This document shows, in pieces, positions 15,932-25,208 of a DNA stretch of 64,000 nucleotides. Both the position numbers and the translations under genes were made by a program. Location: contig NZ_BMUF01000014.1 in the NCBI RefSeq assembly GCF_014650055.1, positions 1 through 64,000 of the forward strand. The letters are read 5' to 3'. The notes under the pieces are model-generated. The model did not search any database. It saw only the letters and a list, made by a program, of their open reading frames with translations, and had not been told where the DNA came from. The stretch is from Streptomyces malachitofuscus. Its GTDB lineage: Bacteria; Actinomycetota; Actinomycetes; Streptomycetales; Streptomycetaceae. The first letter of the stretch is position 1. The number at the start of each line of letters is the position of its first letter.

Positions 15932-16738
15932 TCAGACCGGCGGGCGGCTCAGCAGCCGTGCCGCCCGCCGGGTGCGGCGCACCATCGCGTACCCCTTGGT
16001 CAGGGCGCGGTCCCGGGCGAAGGCGCGGGCGACGGCCCGCCCCTGGACCAGCCGTGCGAACTCGGCGGCGGACGTGGACCTGCGCACCGTCACGCGCCGC
16101 AGGGCGTACGGCCCCTGGGCGCGGCGGGCGAGGCCGTTGCCGACGGCGAGGGCCTGGGCGTACCCCGCCTCCCGCACCGCCTCGCGCACCCGGCGGCTTG
16201 AGTAGCCGTAGGGATACGCGAACGAGAGGGGTACCGACCCCAGCCGGTCCGAGACGATCTCCCTGCACAGGATCAGCTCGGAGCGCAGCCGGCCCGCGTC
16301 GAGCTGGTCGAGCTGCGGATGGCTGTGACTGTGCCCGCCGATCTCCACACCCCCGTCGGCCAGTTCCCGCACCTGGTCCCAGTCGAGCATGGTGTCCGGA
16401 GCGCCGCCGGTGTCGTGCGGACCCCGGAGCCAGCCGGTGGAGACGAACAGGGTGGCCGGGAAGCCGTGCCCGGCCAGAACGGGCAGGGCGTGGCGGTGCA
16501 CGCCCTCGTAGCCGTCGTCGAAGGTGACCAGGACCGGCCGCGCGGGCAGCGGGCGGCCCGAGCGCCAGCGGGCGGCGAGTTCGACGGTGGTGAGCGGGGT
16601 GAGGCCCCGGTCCGCGAGCACCGCCATCTGTTCGGCGAACGCCCCGGGGGAGACGGACAGGGCGCGGGTCGCCTCGTCGGGGTCGTCCGCCACCGCGTGG
16701 TACATGAGGATCGGCACGCGTGCGTCAGTCACGGCCAC
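15932..16738 (-). CDS. Polysaccharide deacetylase family protein (CE4/NodB)
   Basis: A 268-residue protein from GTG 16738. It has PILMYHAV at the N-terminus, the catalytic/metal motif VLVTFDDGYEGV, the metal-binding HSHSHPQL, and the later FAYPYG. Length and motifs fit the NodB/PgaB-like deacetylases that remove N-acetyl groups from cell-surface polysaccharide. It has no signal peptide, so action on a cytoplasmic or lipid-linked substrate is possible. Its start overlaps the glycosyltransferase stop by 14 nt, tying it to that operon. Confidence 0.85.
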   Translation of the reverse strand: MAVTDARVPILMYHAVADDPDEATRALSVSPGAFAEQMAVLADRGLTPLTTVELAARWRSGRPLPARPVLVTFDDGYEGVHRHALPVLAGHGFPATLFVSTGWLRGPHDTGGAPDTMLDWDQVRELADGGVEIGGHSHSHPQLDQLDAGRLRSELILCREIVSDRLGSVPLSFAYPYGYSSRRVREAVREAGYAQALAVGNGLARRAQGPYALRRVTVRRSTSAAEFARLVQGRAVARAFARDRALTKGYAMVRRTRRAARLLSRPPV

Positions 16739-17726
16739 CGCCCTCCCCGACGGCCACCACGGAGAAGGTGACCCCGCCCCGCCGGGCCCTTACGCTGCCC
16801 ACCAGATAGCCGCCCGCCGCCGTGAGCACCCCGGTGACGATCGCCCCCGCGCGGCCCGCGCCGCCCGGACGGGCGAGCAGGGCGTCGCGCAGTCCCCGCA
16901 CCACCCCGGCCGGCAGCACACGCGTGGTGTACCGGCGTTCGGACTCGAGCCCCTTGTCCGCGCCTACGCTGCGGGCCACCAGCGCCTTGGACAGGCCCTC
17001 GGCGTAGGTCCGGGTCCGGAAGTAGCGGAAGTGCTCGCGGGCCTCGGGCACCCGGTGGTGGATCACCGCGCGGTCGTCGATCAGCAGGACGGCGTCGGGC
17101 CGGGCGCGGCTGAGGCGGATGCACAGCTCCGTCTCCTCCCCGCCCAGCGGGCGCTTGCTGCCGTCGCGTCCGATGCCGGTGGCGAAGCCGCCCGCCGCGT
17201 CGAAGGCCTCGCGCCGGAAGGAGGCGTTGCCGCCCAGGACGTTGCGCACCCGCACCCGTCCGCGCGGCAGGCCCCGGTAGGTGCAGCCCACCACCCAGTC
17301 GAACTCCTCGGGGAACCAGTGGGGACGCCGGCCCGACGCCCAGACCGGCTCGGTGCGTCCGCCGACCGCGATCACGCGCGGGTCGGCGTACCCCTCGGCG
17401 AAGTGCTTCAGCCAGTCGCGTTCGGCCACGGCGTCGTCGTCGAGGAAGGCGACGACGTCGCCGCGCGAGGCGGCGATTCCGGTGTTGCGGCCGGCGGACA
17501 GGCCGCGGGGGCCCGCGTTGGCGAGCACCCGCACGTCCGGGGTCTCCTTGTACTCCTTGCCCAGGCGGTCCAGGAGAGCCCGGTTGTGGTCGACGACCAG
17601 CAGGGTCTCCAGAGCCGGCCGTGACTGCGCCCGCACCGAGGCGACCGCCGCGAGGACGTCCGCCCAGCGGTCCTCGGTGTAGGCGCAGATCACGACCGAG
17701 ATGCCCGGGGTTCCGGGATCGCTCAA
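16725..17726 (-). CDS. Family 2 glycosyltransferase with C-terminal membrane segment
   Basis: A 333-residue GT2 protein. The start is TTG 17726, overlapping the upstream stop as TTGA; no in-frame ATG or GTG lies nearby. ISVVICAYTEDRW begins the Rossmann-like fold, DVVAFLDDDAVAERDW carries the DxD metal motif, and GGEETELCIRLSR is the acceptor-side ED motif. A C-terminal hydrophobic stretch (GAIVTGVLTAAGGYLVGSV) may anchor it. It probably builds a cell-surface glycan together with the upstream GT2 and downstream deacetylase. Confidence 0.85.
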   Translation of the reverse strand: MSDPGTPGISVVICAYTEDRWADVLAAVASVRAQSRPALETLLVVDHNRALLDRLGKEYKETPDVRVLANAGPRGLSAGRNTGIAASRGDVVAFLDDDAVAERDWLKHFAEGYADPRVIAVGGRTEPVWASGRRPHWFPEEFDWVVGCTYRGLPRGRVRVRNVLGGNASFRREAFDAAGGFATGIGRDGSKRPLGGEETELCIRLSRARPDAVLLIDDRAVIHHRVPEAREHFRYFRTRTYAEGLSKALVARSVGADKGLESERRYTTRVLPAGVVRGLRDALLARPGGAGRAGAIVTGVLTAAGGYLVGSVRARRGGVTFSVVAVGEGGGRD

Positions 17727-18544
17727 GACGCCTTCCCCCGGACCGTGTCGAGCAGCGGCGAGTGGTGCGGCCGGCGGCGCAGGGCCCGCCGGTTGGAGCG
17801 CTCCCCGAGGATCACCCGCAGCACCCGGAAGCCGTCGCGCACCGCCCGCAGATTGCTGGTGCCGTGGATGCGCAGGTACTCGTGGCTGGGGATCTCCTGC
17901 ACCTTCAGACCCGCCTTGACGACCCGTATGTTCATCAGGGTCTCGACCTCGAAGCCGGTGCAGTCGAGGTCGATCTTGTCCAGGCAGTGCCGCCAGAAGG
18001 CGTTGTAGCCGTAGCAGAGGTCGGTGTACCGCGCGCCGAACTTGCGGTTGACCACGGCGCACAGCACCCGGTTGCCGAGTTTGCGGATGAAGGTCATGTC
18101 GTCGGTGCCGCCGCCGTTGGCGAAGCGGGACCCCTTGGCGAAGTCCGCGCCGGAGACCAGCGCGGAGACGTAGCTGACGATCTCGTTGCCGTCCGCCGAG
18201 CCGTCCGCGTCGACCATCACGATGATGTCGCCTGTGCAGGCATCGAAGCCGGAGCGCAGCGCGTCCCCCTTGCCCTTGCCGCGCTGCCCGACGACCTTCA
18301 CGCCGGACCACAGTTCGCGTGCCACCTCGACGGTGTTGTCGGTGGAGTTGCCGTCGACCAGGACCACTTCGTGGATCCAGTCGGGAAGCGTCTTGAAGAC
18401 GTACGGCAGATTCTCCGCCTCGTTCATGGCCGGTATCACCACGCTCACCGGTGGCGCGATGGCCAGGTGCGAGGAGACGGGCCGGTACTTCCGGGCGACC
18501 GGCGGATCCTGGTCCGCGGCCGCCGGCTGCAGTACGGAGCTCAT
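17723..18544 (-). CDS. Family 2 glycosyltransferase, dolichol-phosphate mannosyltransferase-like
   Basis: A 273-residue enzyme from ATG 18544. PPVSVVIPAMNEAENLPYVF, VVLVDGNSTDNTVEV and GDIIVMVDADGSADGNEI give the GT-A fold with its DxD. The region GARYTDLCYGYNAFWR and the absence of membrane helices match the soluble DPM1-like subgroup that transfers sugar from a nucleotide donor to polyprenyl phosphate. It is the first gene of an operon of three overlapping genes (two GT2 genes, then the deacetylase). Confidence 0.85.
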   Translation of the reverse strand: MSSVLQPAAADQDPPVARKYRPVSSHLAIAPPVSVVIPAMNEAENLPYVFKTLPDWIHEVVLVDGNSTDNTVEVARELWSGVKVVGQRGKGKGDALRSGFDACTGDIIVMVDADGSADGNEIVSYVSALVSGADFAKGSRFANGGGTDDMTFIRKLGNRVLCAVVNRKFGARYTDLCYGYNAFWRHCLDKIDLDCTGFEVETLMNIRVVKAGLKVQEIPSHEYLRIHGTSNLRAVRDGFRVLRVILGERSNRRALRRRPHHSPLLDTVRGKAS

Positions 18545-19140
18545 GAGTCTGGTCCCTCTCGTCCGGTGGACCGCCCGCCCCTCGGGCGGCCCGGCTGTTC
18601 GTCCGGTTCGAAAGGGGGGTTCTCACTCACGGCACGACGGACGGAACCGACGTGCACGCAGGGTGAGCTGGCAAATCTGGCCGGCCACGGAAACGGCAGC
18701 CGACCGCGCGGCACGGCCCGGTCACTGTTGCGGTCACCGAGCACGGCACCCCCCTACCGCGCCCCGCGCCGGTTCGTCGCGGTCCTGAGCCCTCCCCTGG
18801 AGCCGCGTACTGACGGACCGATGCGGGTGAGATGTATGACGGTATTGACGATTGAACCCGAATGGCAAGACCTGGAACGGCACCTCACGTTTTTGTTGGT
18901 TATGCCGTTACGGGCGTCTCTTGCCCGGATTGTGTGTCTGCATGGCCGACTTTGCCCCCCGAAGCGTCGGATGCCGGGCTTCAATGTGGCGCACCCCGTA
19001 GGGGGCGTCAAGGGCCGAAAGTCCCTACGGACAGATTTCGTCCAGAATTGAAACAGCAACAGTTTTGGCATGGACACTTCCGGTCAACACGCGTAGTTGG
19101 TACGACGGTTGTGGCAGAGATCCTGCTAAAGGGAGGTTCC
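18545..19140. other. 596-bp intergenic region between glycosyltransferase operon and lipase
   Basis: No convincing gene lies here. It must hold the promoter of the leftward glycosyltransferase operon and that of the rightward lipase. The stretch around 18830-19130 is less GC-rich than its surroundings. It includes TTGACG at 18845-18850, a run CACGTTTTTGTTGGTT, and GGCATGGACACTTCCGG at about 19067-19083. I have seen the last in front of streptomycete secreted-protein genes. A DevR-like palindrome at 19012 is listed separately. Confidence 0.5.
19012..19025. promoter_or_regulatory. GGGCCGAAAGTCCC palindrome (DevR/OsdR-like box)
   Basis: GGGCCGAAAGTCCC has one intact AGTCCC half-site of the mycobacterial DosR/DevR consensus (GGGACTWWAGTCCC) and an imperfect other half. 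It lies about 115 bp before the lipase start. Streptomyces has DevR-like regulators (OsdR), but a single imperfect site is weak evidence. Confidence 0.3.
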
Positions 19141-19947
19141 ATGAGACGTTCCCGACTTGTCCTCTTCCTTGGCTCACTCCTCCTCGCCGTCACCACCACC
19201 CTCACCGGGGCAACGGCGGCACAGGCATCCCAACAGGCCGCGCCCGGCGGCTACGTGGCGCTCGGCGACTCCTACTCCTCCGGTGTCGGAGCCGGCAGCT
19301 ACATCTCCTCCAGCGGCGACTGCAAGCGCAGCACGAAGGCCTACCCCTACCTCTGGGCGGCCGCCAACTCACCCTCGTCCTTCGCCTTCACCGCCTGCTC
19401 GGGCGCCCGAACGGGTGATGTTCTCTCCGGGCAGCTCGGCCCGCTCTCCACCGCCACCGGCCTGGTCTCGATCAGCGTGGGCGGCAACGACGCAGGCTTC
19501 GCCGACGTCATGACGACCTGTGTGCTCCAGTCCGACAGCTCCTGCCTCTCCCGGATCGCCACCGCGCGGGCGTACGTCGACTCGACGCTGCCCGGCAGGC
19601 TCGACAGCGTCTACTCGGCGATCTCCGACCGGGCGCCGAACGCCGACGTCGTGGTGCTCGGCTACCCCCGCTTCTACCGGCTCGGCACCTTCTGCGTCGG
19701 TCTCTCCGAGACCAAGCGGAAGGCGATCAACGACGCCGCCGACCACCTCGACAACGCCATCGCCCAGCGCGCCCGGGCGCACGGCTTCACCTTCGGCGAC
19801 GTACGCACCACGTTCACGGGCCACGAGATCTGCTCGAGCAACTCCTGGCTGCACAGTGTGGACTGGTTCAACATCGGCAACTCGTACCACCCGAAGGCGG
19901 CCGGCCAGTCCGGCGGCTATCTGCCGGTGCTCGCCGCCGCGGCCTGA
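19141..19947 (+). CDS. Secreted SGNH (GDSL) lipase
   Basis: A 268-residue precursor from ATG 19141, with GGGAGG 5 nt upstream; the frame is open further back without coding character. The signal peptide ends near residue 34 (ATAAQASQ). The SGNH blocks are all present: ALGDSYSSG (nucleophile Ser), the Gly block near GARTGDVLSGQ, ISVGGNDAGF (Asn), and NSYHPKAAGQ (catalytic His). Six cysteines can form three disulfides. Length and sequence match the S. rimosus extracellular lipase family and, from memory, SCO1725. It hydrolyses esters outside the cell. Confidence 0.93.
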   Translation: MRRSRLVLFLGSLLLAVTTTLTGATAAQASQQAAPGGYVALGDSYSSGVGAGSYISSSGDCKRSTKAYPYLWAAANSPSSFAFTACSGARTGDVLSGQLGPLSTATGLVSISVGGNDAGFADVMTTCVLQSDSSCLSRIATARAYVDSTLPGRLDSVYSAISDRAPNADVVVLGYPRFYRLGTFCVGLSETKRKAINDAADHLDNAIAQRARAHGFTFGDVRTTFTGHEICSSNSWLHSVDWFNIGNSYHPKAAGQSGGYLPVLAAAA

Positions 19948-19951
19948 TCCG

Positions 19952-21580
19952 TCAGGAGCCGCCGTCCGGACCGGAGGAAGAAACGGAGGCCCCGCCCGTC
20001 GGGGTCTCCGTCTCACACGTCACCGAGAACGGCACCGTCTCGGAGGTGGTGTGCACCGGCTCCCGGACCTCCACACCGATCCTGCTCCGGAACGTCCCGC
20101 TCTCCGAGTACGTCGTCACCGTCACCGTGTCCTGCTTCGAGCGGCCGCCCCCTTCGGCGAACGACAGGGTCCGCCAGCCCGGATCGGCCACCGAGCCGTC
20201 CTCGGCGACCCAGCGGTAGGACACCTCGGCGGGCAGCCGTCCCACCGTGAACGTCGCCGTGAACGCGGGCGCCTGTTCGCCCGGCGGCGGACAGCCGCCG
20301 GAGTACTCCGTGCGCGCGCCGGTCACCGTCACCGACACCGTCTGCGGCGGCGGAGTGCTCTCCTCCGCCTCCTCGTCGTCCTCGCTCGCGCTGGGGGACG
20401 GGGTCGGATCCTCCGTCCGCGGTGTCCCGCCGGCGCCCTCCTTGTCCTCGTCACCGGTCCGCGCGGAGGAACTGGTCCCAACGCCGCGGTCCTTGGCCTC
20501 CGGACCGCCGTCCCCGCGGTTCAGCAGTGCGTACGTCAACCCGGCCAGCGCCAGGGCCAGCACGACCACGCCCACGATCAGGACGACGGCACTGCGCCGG
20601 TCACGCCCCGGCCGGGTGACCGCGGTGGCCGCCGTCGGCGCTCCCGCGGCCGGTGCCGGGGGAGTGGGCGAGGGCGTCTCCGGGTGCGGCAGCGGAAGCG
20701 CGGCCACCGTCGGCGCGTACGGCATTGAACGCGCCGTGTCCGCGCGGGGAGCGCCCCCCGCGCCGATGACCCGCAGCTCCTCCTGCGCCCGCTCGGCCGG
20801 CAGTCGCTCGGCCGGCTCCTTGCGCAACAGCCCCTCGATGACCGGGGCGAGCGGACCCGCCCGGCGCGGCGGCGGCAGCTCCTCGTCCACGATCGCCCGC
20901 AGCGTGCTCAGCGGGGTGTCCTGGCGGAAGGGCGAGGCGCCCTCCACCGCCGCGTACAGCAGCACGCCGAGCGACCACAGATCCGACTCGGGCCCCGGCG
21001 TACGCCCCAGCGCCCGCTCCGGCGCCAGGAACTCGGGCGATCCCACGACCTCCCCCGTCATGGTCAGCGCGGAGCTGCCCTCGACCATGGCGATCCCGAA
21101 GTCGGTGAGCACCACCCGCCCGTCGTTCGCGATCAGGACGTTCGCGGGTTTCACGTCCCGGTGCAGCACCCCGGCCCCGTGCGCCGCCCGCAGCGCGGTG
21201 AGCACCTCCGCGCCGATGTGCGCGGCCCGCCGCGGCGGCAACGGACCCTCCGCCTCCAGCACCTCGGCGAGCGACAGGCCCCGCACCAGCTCCATGACGA
21301 TCCACGGCCGCCCGTCCTCGGTCGCCACGTCGTACACCGTCACCACGGTGCGGTCCGCGATCCGGGCCGCCGCCCACGCCTCCCGCTCCAGCCGGGCGTA
21401 CAGCCGCTCGACGTCGGATGCCGGAAGCCCGGCCGGGGCGCGCACCTCCTTGACGGCGACCTCGCGGTGCAGCAGCTCGTCGCGGGCCCGCCACACCGTC
21501 CCCATACCGCCCTCGCCCAGCGGCGACAGCAGCCGGTAGCGGCCCGCGATCACCCGCTCACTGCCCGGTTCTTCGGACAC
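19952..21580 (-). CDS. Membrane Ser/Thr protein kinase (Hanks type) with extracellular domain
   Basis: About 542 residues from GTG 21580 (VSEEPGSERVIAGRYRLL); an upstream ATG at 21622 is possible but lacks a ribosome-binding site. The kinase domain has GEGGMGTVW (P-loop), VAVKEV (ATP Lys), HRDVKPANV (catalytic loop) and DFGIAM. A Pro-rich juxtamembrane linker leads to one membrane helix (VVLIVGVVVLALALAGLTYALL, about residue 345). An acidic Ser/Pro linker and a beta-rich extracellular domain of about 130 residues with two cysteines follow. No PASTA repeats are seen, so the sensed ligand is unknown. Confidence 0.9.
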   Translation of the reverse strand: MSEEPGSERVIAGRYRLLSPLGEGGMGTVWRARDELLHREVAVKEVRAPAGLPASDVERLYARLEREAWAAARIADRTVVTVYDVATEDGRPWIVMELVRGLSLAEVLEAEGPLPPRRAAHIGAEVLTALRAAHGAGVLHRDVKPANVLIANDGRVVLTDFGIAMVEGSSALTMTGEVVGSPEFLAPERALGRTPGPESDLWSLGVLLYAAVEGASPFRQDTPLSTLRAIVDEELPPPRRAGPLAPVIEGLLRKEPAERLPAERAQEELRVIGAGGAPRADTARSMPYAPTVAALPLPHPETPSPTPPAPAAGAPTAATAVTRPGRDRRSAVVLIVGVVVLALALAGLTYALLNRGDGGPEAKDRGVGTSSSARTGDEDKEGAGGTPRTEDPTPSPSASEDDEEAEESTPPPQTVSVTVTGARTEYSGGCPPPGEQAPAFTATFTVGRLPAEVSYRWVAEDGSVADPGWRTLSFAEGGGRSKQDTVTVTTYSESGTFRSRIGVEVREPVHTTSETVPFSVTCETETPTGGASVSSSGPDGGS

Positions 21581-21631
21581 GGCGCCCCCATTCGCATCCG
21601 GGCGAATTCTCCCTTTCCTCATGAAAGTAGC

Positions 21632-23137
21632 TCAGCCGAGCGCCGATGCCGCCCCCCTGAACACCAATCCGGCACCCAGCGCCACGACGACGAACGCCGA
21701 TCCGAGGGGCGCACCGCGGCGCACCAGCGCCGCCCAGGGGGCGGCCGTCCAACGGGGGCGCCGGTCCAGCAGCCGCGTCACTCCGCTGCCCGCCTTGACC
21801 ACCGCGTACCCGGCCGCGGTCAGGGTCAGGGCCAGACCGACGCCGTACGCGACGACCAGCAGCAGCCCGAACCAGGCCTGTCCGAGCGCGGCGGCGCCGA
21901 CCAGCACCACGACGGCGGACGGGCTGGGCACCAGCCCGCCGGCGAACCCGAGCAGGATCGTGCCGCGGAGGGTGGGGGCGGTGGGATGGGTGTGGGTGCG
22001 CCCGCCGTGGGTGTGTTCGACATGGCCGTGAGAGTGCCGGTGTTCGTGGTCGTGGTCGTGCCCGTGGGCGTGCGGGTGCTCGTGGGTGTGCGGGTGCGCG
22101 TGGTCGCGGTTGCGCAGGGCACGGCGTACGAGGGTCGCGCCGGCCAGGGTGACGAGGACACCGCTCGCGACGCCCAGCCAGGCGATCACCGAGGGCGCGG
22201 CCGCCGAACCGGCCGTGACCAGCAGCCCCAGGGCGACCACGCCGAGCGTGTGGGTGACCGTGACCGAGGCGGCCATGGGCAGGACGTCCCGCAGCCGGGC
22301 CCTGCCCCCGCGCGCCGCGGCCGTCGCGGCCATGAGGGTCTTGCCGTGCCCCGGGGCGAGCGCGTGCATCGCGCCGAGCCCCACGGCGATCAGCAGGGCC
22401 AGCGCGGCGAAGCCGGCGGTGAGATCGCGCCGGGCGACGAGGTCGTCCAGGGCACGCGTGAAGCGGTCCGCCCCGCGCGGCAGCACCGCCGAGGCGGGCG
22501 CGTCGGCCTCCTCCCCGGTCAGGGCGGCGCCGCCGGGCCGGACGCGCAGGGCCGCGGTCCTGGTGTCGGCGGGGGACGAGAGCAACTCCTCCGGGTACCG
22601 GGACAGTTCCCGCGACAGAGAAGACGCGGGGACGTCCGAGGCGGTGAGCGTCATCCGGTCGCCCCGCGCGGTGATCTCCCGCCAGCCCGGACCCGACGCC
22701 GCGCCCGCCGCCCGGAAGCGCACGTCCACGGTGTCGCCGTCCGGGAGGGGCGCGGTCAGCCCGCACTCCACGCGCAGGGTGTCGAGCCCCGCCTGACCGG
22801 GCCGCACACGCGCGCGGGCGTCGCGCACGGTCAGCGGGACCGCGCGCCCGCCGACCCGCACCTCGCTGTCGCGCGCGGCGGCGGCACAGCGCTCCCGGGC
22901 CCATCCGTCGCGGCCCAGCCGGCCGATGTCCGGCCCGGCCTGTGTCGCCGGGATCTCGGCGAGGTCCTCGACATGGCGGACGCGCAGTTCACCGGGCGCG
23001 GCCACCAGCCCGTCGTAGCGGTTCACGGTGAAGTTGCCGAGCGGATGCGCGCTCGCCGTCGTGGCCGGCACCAGCGCGAGCGCACAGGCGGCGGTGAGGA
23101 CGGCGGCACCGGCGGCGAGGGAACGGCGGAGGATCAA
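21632..23137 (-). CDS. NicO-type nickel/cobalt transporter with His-rich loop
   Basis: A 501-residue protein. The start is TTG 23137, overlapping the upstream TPR stop as TTGA. A signal peptide (ending TTASAHPLG) and an extracytoplasmic domain of about 220 residues precede the membrane part. GLGAMHALAPGHGKTLMAA is the NicO/RcnA signature helix. A His-rich loop at roughly residues 335-375 has about 18 histidines alternating with Asp, Glu, Pro and Thr, consistent with metal binding. Export of Ni2+/Co2+ is known for RcnA; direction here is inferred. It ends the DUF4331-TPR-NicO operon. Confidence 0.85.
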   Translation of the reverse strand: MILRRSLAAGAAVLTAACALALVPATTASAHPLGNFTVNRYDGLVAAPGELRVRHVEDLAEIPATQAGPDIGRLGRDGWARERCAAAARDSEVRVGGRAVPLTVRDARARVRPGQAGLDTLRVECGLTAPLPDGDTVDVRFRAAGAASGPGWREITARGDRMTLTASDVPASSLSRELSRYPEELLSSPADTRTAALRVRPGGAALTGEEADAPASAVLPRGADRFTRALDDLVARRDLTAGFAALALLIAVGLGAMHALAPGHGKTLMAATAAARGGRARLRDVLPMAASVTVTHTLGVVALGLLVTAGSAAAPSVIAWLGVASGVLVTLAGATLVRRALRNRDHAHPHTHEHPHAHGHDHDHEHRHSHGHVEHTHGGRTHTHPTAPTLRGTILLGFAGGLVPSPSAVVVLVGAAALGQAWFGLLLVVAYGVGLALTLTAAGYAVVKAGSGVTRLLDRRPRWTAAPWAALVRRGAPLGSAFVVVALGAGLVFRGAASALG

Positions 23138-25122
23138 CGTGCCGCCTCCAGTTCCTTCAGCGCCGCCCGCGCGGCACGGGCGCCCAGCGGCGAGAACTCC
23201 GGGTTCAGCTCCAGTGCGGCGGTGAGGGAGTCACGGGCGGCGCGGTCGTCTCCGGCGCCCTTCTCGATCATGCCCCGGTGGTAGAGGAAGACGGCGTTGC
23301 GGTAGCCGGTGGCCGTGGCGCGGCGGGCGTACCGGAGGGCCTCCTTGTCGCGGCCGTTGACGTGCAGGGCCCAGGCGAGGGCGTCCGCGGTGTGCACACT
23401 GTGCCGGCGCTCCCACTCCGCGCGGGCCGCGCGCAGCGCCTCCTCGGCGTCCCCGTGGTCCGCGGCGGCCAGCGCGGTGTCGAGGTCGGCGTCGACACCG
23501 CCGGCGCGGGCCAGCGCGGTCCAGGCGTCGACGAGGGCGTACTGCGCGCGTGCCTTCGCGCGGTCGCCGTCCGCGCCGCGCGCCTCGTACAGCTCGCCCA
23601 GGGCGACCAGCGGACCGGGCAGCGGGGACCGGGCGACGACCTGCTCCAGGGTGGTGACGGCCCCCGCGCCGTCCCCGCTCGCGGCCTGTGCGCGGGCCCG
23701 GCCCTCCAAGGCGGGCAGATACGCGTCGTCGGCGGCGAGCGCCCGCGCGTAGTGCGTGAGCGCCGCCTCGTGGTCACCCCCGCTCCAGGCCAGCTGGCCC
23801 AGCGCGGTCGCGACATACGCCACGTCCGCGGGCGTGGCCGCGTTGTCCAGGGCCCGCTGAAGCACCTTCCGCGCGGTGCGCACGTCGCCCCGCAGCTCCC
23901 GCACGTACGCGTACCGCGTGAACACGGGCACCCCCGGCCGCCTGCGGTCGGCGGTGGTGGCGGCCTCGTCGGCCTCGTCGTACCGGCCCAGCTCGACCAG
24001 GGCGTCGATACGGGTGCACAGGGCGCGCTCGCTGTAGGGGTTCTGATCCAGGGCCCGGTCGGCGAACTCAAGGGCCCGGGTGAAGTCGTGCCGCGCGGCG
24101 GCGAGGGCGGCCTGCCCCGCGAGGGCGGGCTCGTTGTCCGGTTCGAGGGCGAGGGAGCGCTCCAGCGCCCGCTCGGCCTGCGGGTAGCGCGAGGGGTCTC
24201 CTTGGAGGCGCGCCTGCTCGACGTAGGCGGTGCCCAGGGTGGCCCAGCCGGTGAAGTCACGCGGCTGGTCCCGCAGATGGGCCTGCAGGGAACGGACCCC
24301 GGCGTCGAGGTCGCCCCCGGCGAGCACACCGGCCGCGACCGCCGCGGTGCCGGTCCCGGGCCGCCCGTCGTCCCGGGCGCCTCCCACCGCGACGCTCCCC
24401 GCGGTCAGGGCGACGGCCAGCAGCACGGCACACGAGGCGGCATGCAGTCCGCGCCCCCGCCGCGCGGCGGCGGCGACCCGCCGCAACGCCGCGACCCGCC
24501 GTCCCCGGCCGGCGCCTGTCTCCGGGTCGGCGCCTGTCTCCGGTACGGCGCCCGGGTTCGGTGCGGCATCCGGGTTCGGTGCGGCGCCTGTGTTCGGTGC
24601 GGCGCCCGTGTTCGGTACGGCGCCCGTGTTCGGTACGGCGCCTGTGCTCGGTACGGCGCCCGTGTCCGGGTGGGCGCCCGTCTCCGGGCCGGAGCCCGTC
24701 TCCAGGATGGCACCCGCCTCCGGGACGGCCGCCCGGTCCCCGCCCGCACCATCCGGCACCTGGCCGACGTGCCGTTCGCCGTCCGCGTCCGCGCCGTGGC
24801 CGGGGCCGTCCGCCGCGTGCTGGTGTGCGGTGCCGGTGCCGGTGCCGGTGACGGGGCGTGATGCGTGTGCGGGGTCCGGGAGGCGGAGGGCCGGTGATTC
24901 CTCGTCGGCCCGCGCCCGAGGGCCGCTCACCGGCTCGCCCTGCGCGTCGGCGCCGTGGACCGCGGTTTCCCGGCCGCCTGCTCCCTGCCCCTGACGCGGT
25001 GTCGCCGCACGCGCCCGCTCGGGGGCGGTGGCCCCGGTCCGCTCTCCGTCCCGGCCGGGGCCGGAAGCATCCGGTGCGGGCGGCACCGGACCCTGCTCGT
25101 TGTCGTTCGTGCGCGGAGGCAT
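23134..25122 (-). CDS. Membrane-anchored TPR-repeat protein with low-complexity N-terminal half
   Basis: A 662-residue protein from ATG 25122, with GAGGAGAGG just upstream. The first 230 residues are Gly/Ala/Pro/Asp-rich and probably disordered. They include about ten copies of a 6-residue unit (TGAVPN-like) encoded by an 18-bp tandem repeat. One membrane segment (LHAASCAVLLAVALTAGSVAVGG) follows. The C-terminal half has about eight tetratricopeptide repeats, for example WATLGTAYVEQARLQG and YLPALEGRARAQAASGD. TPR domains mediate protein-protein contact, so it may scaffold the neighbouring DUF4331 protein and transporter. Confidence 0.85.
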   Translation of the reverse strand: MPPRTNDNEQGPVPPAPDASGPGRDGERTGATAPERARAATPRQGQGAGGRETAVHGADAQGEPVSGPRARADEESPALRLPDPAHASRPVTGTGTGTAHQHAADGPGHGADADGERHVGQVPDGAGGDRAAVPEAGAILETGSGPETGAHPDTGAVPSTGAVPNTGAVPNTGAAPNTGAAPNPDAAPNPGAVPETGADPETGAGRGRRVAALRRVAAAARRGRGLHAASCAVLLAVALTAGSVAVGGARDDGRPGTGTAAVAAGVLAGGDLDAGVRSLQAHLRDQPRDFTGWATLGTAYVEQARLQGDPSRYPQAERALERSLALEPDNEPALAGQAALAAARHDFTRALEFADRALDQNPYSERALCTRIDALVELGRYDEADEAATTADRRRPGVPVFTRYAYVRELRGDVRTARKVLQRALDNAATPADVAYVATALGQLAWSGGDHEAALTHYARALAADDAYLPALEGRARAQAASGDGAGAVTTLEQVVARSPLPGPLVALGELYEARGADGDRAKARAQYALVDAWTALARAGGVDADLDTALAAADHGDAEEALRAARAEWERRHSVHTADALAWALHVNGRDKEALRYARRATATGYRNAVFLYHRGMIEKGAGDDRAARDSLTAALELNPEFSPLGARAARAALKELEAAR
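24521..24715. repeat. 18-bp tandem repeat within the TPR gene
   Basis: About ten imperfect copies of an 18-bp unit (for example GTGTTCGGTACGGCGCCC) occur head to tail. Because 18 is divisible by 3, gain or loss of copies changes protein length but not the frame. The encoded repeat is G-A-(V/A)-P-(N/E/D)-(T/P). Confidence 0.85.
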
Positions 25123-25208
25123 GGCCTCTCCTCGGAGTTCGACGGCGCGGCCCGTGCCGTGGGGGTGGGTGGGGACGGGCCGCGCCTGCTGGTGGGGAAG
25201 GGGCGGGG

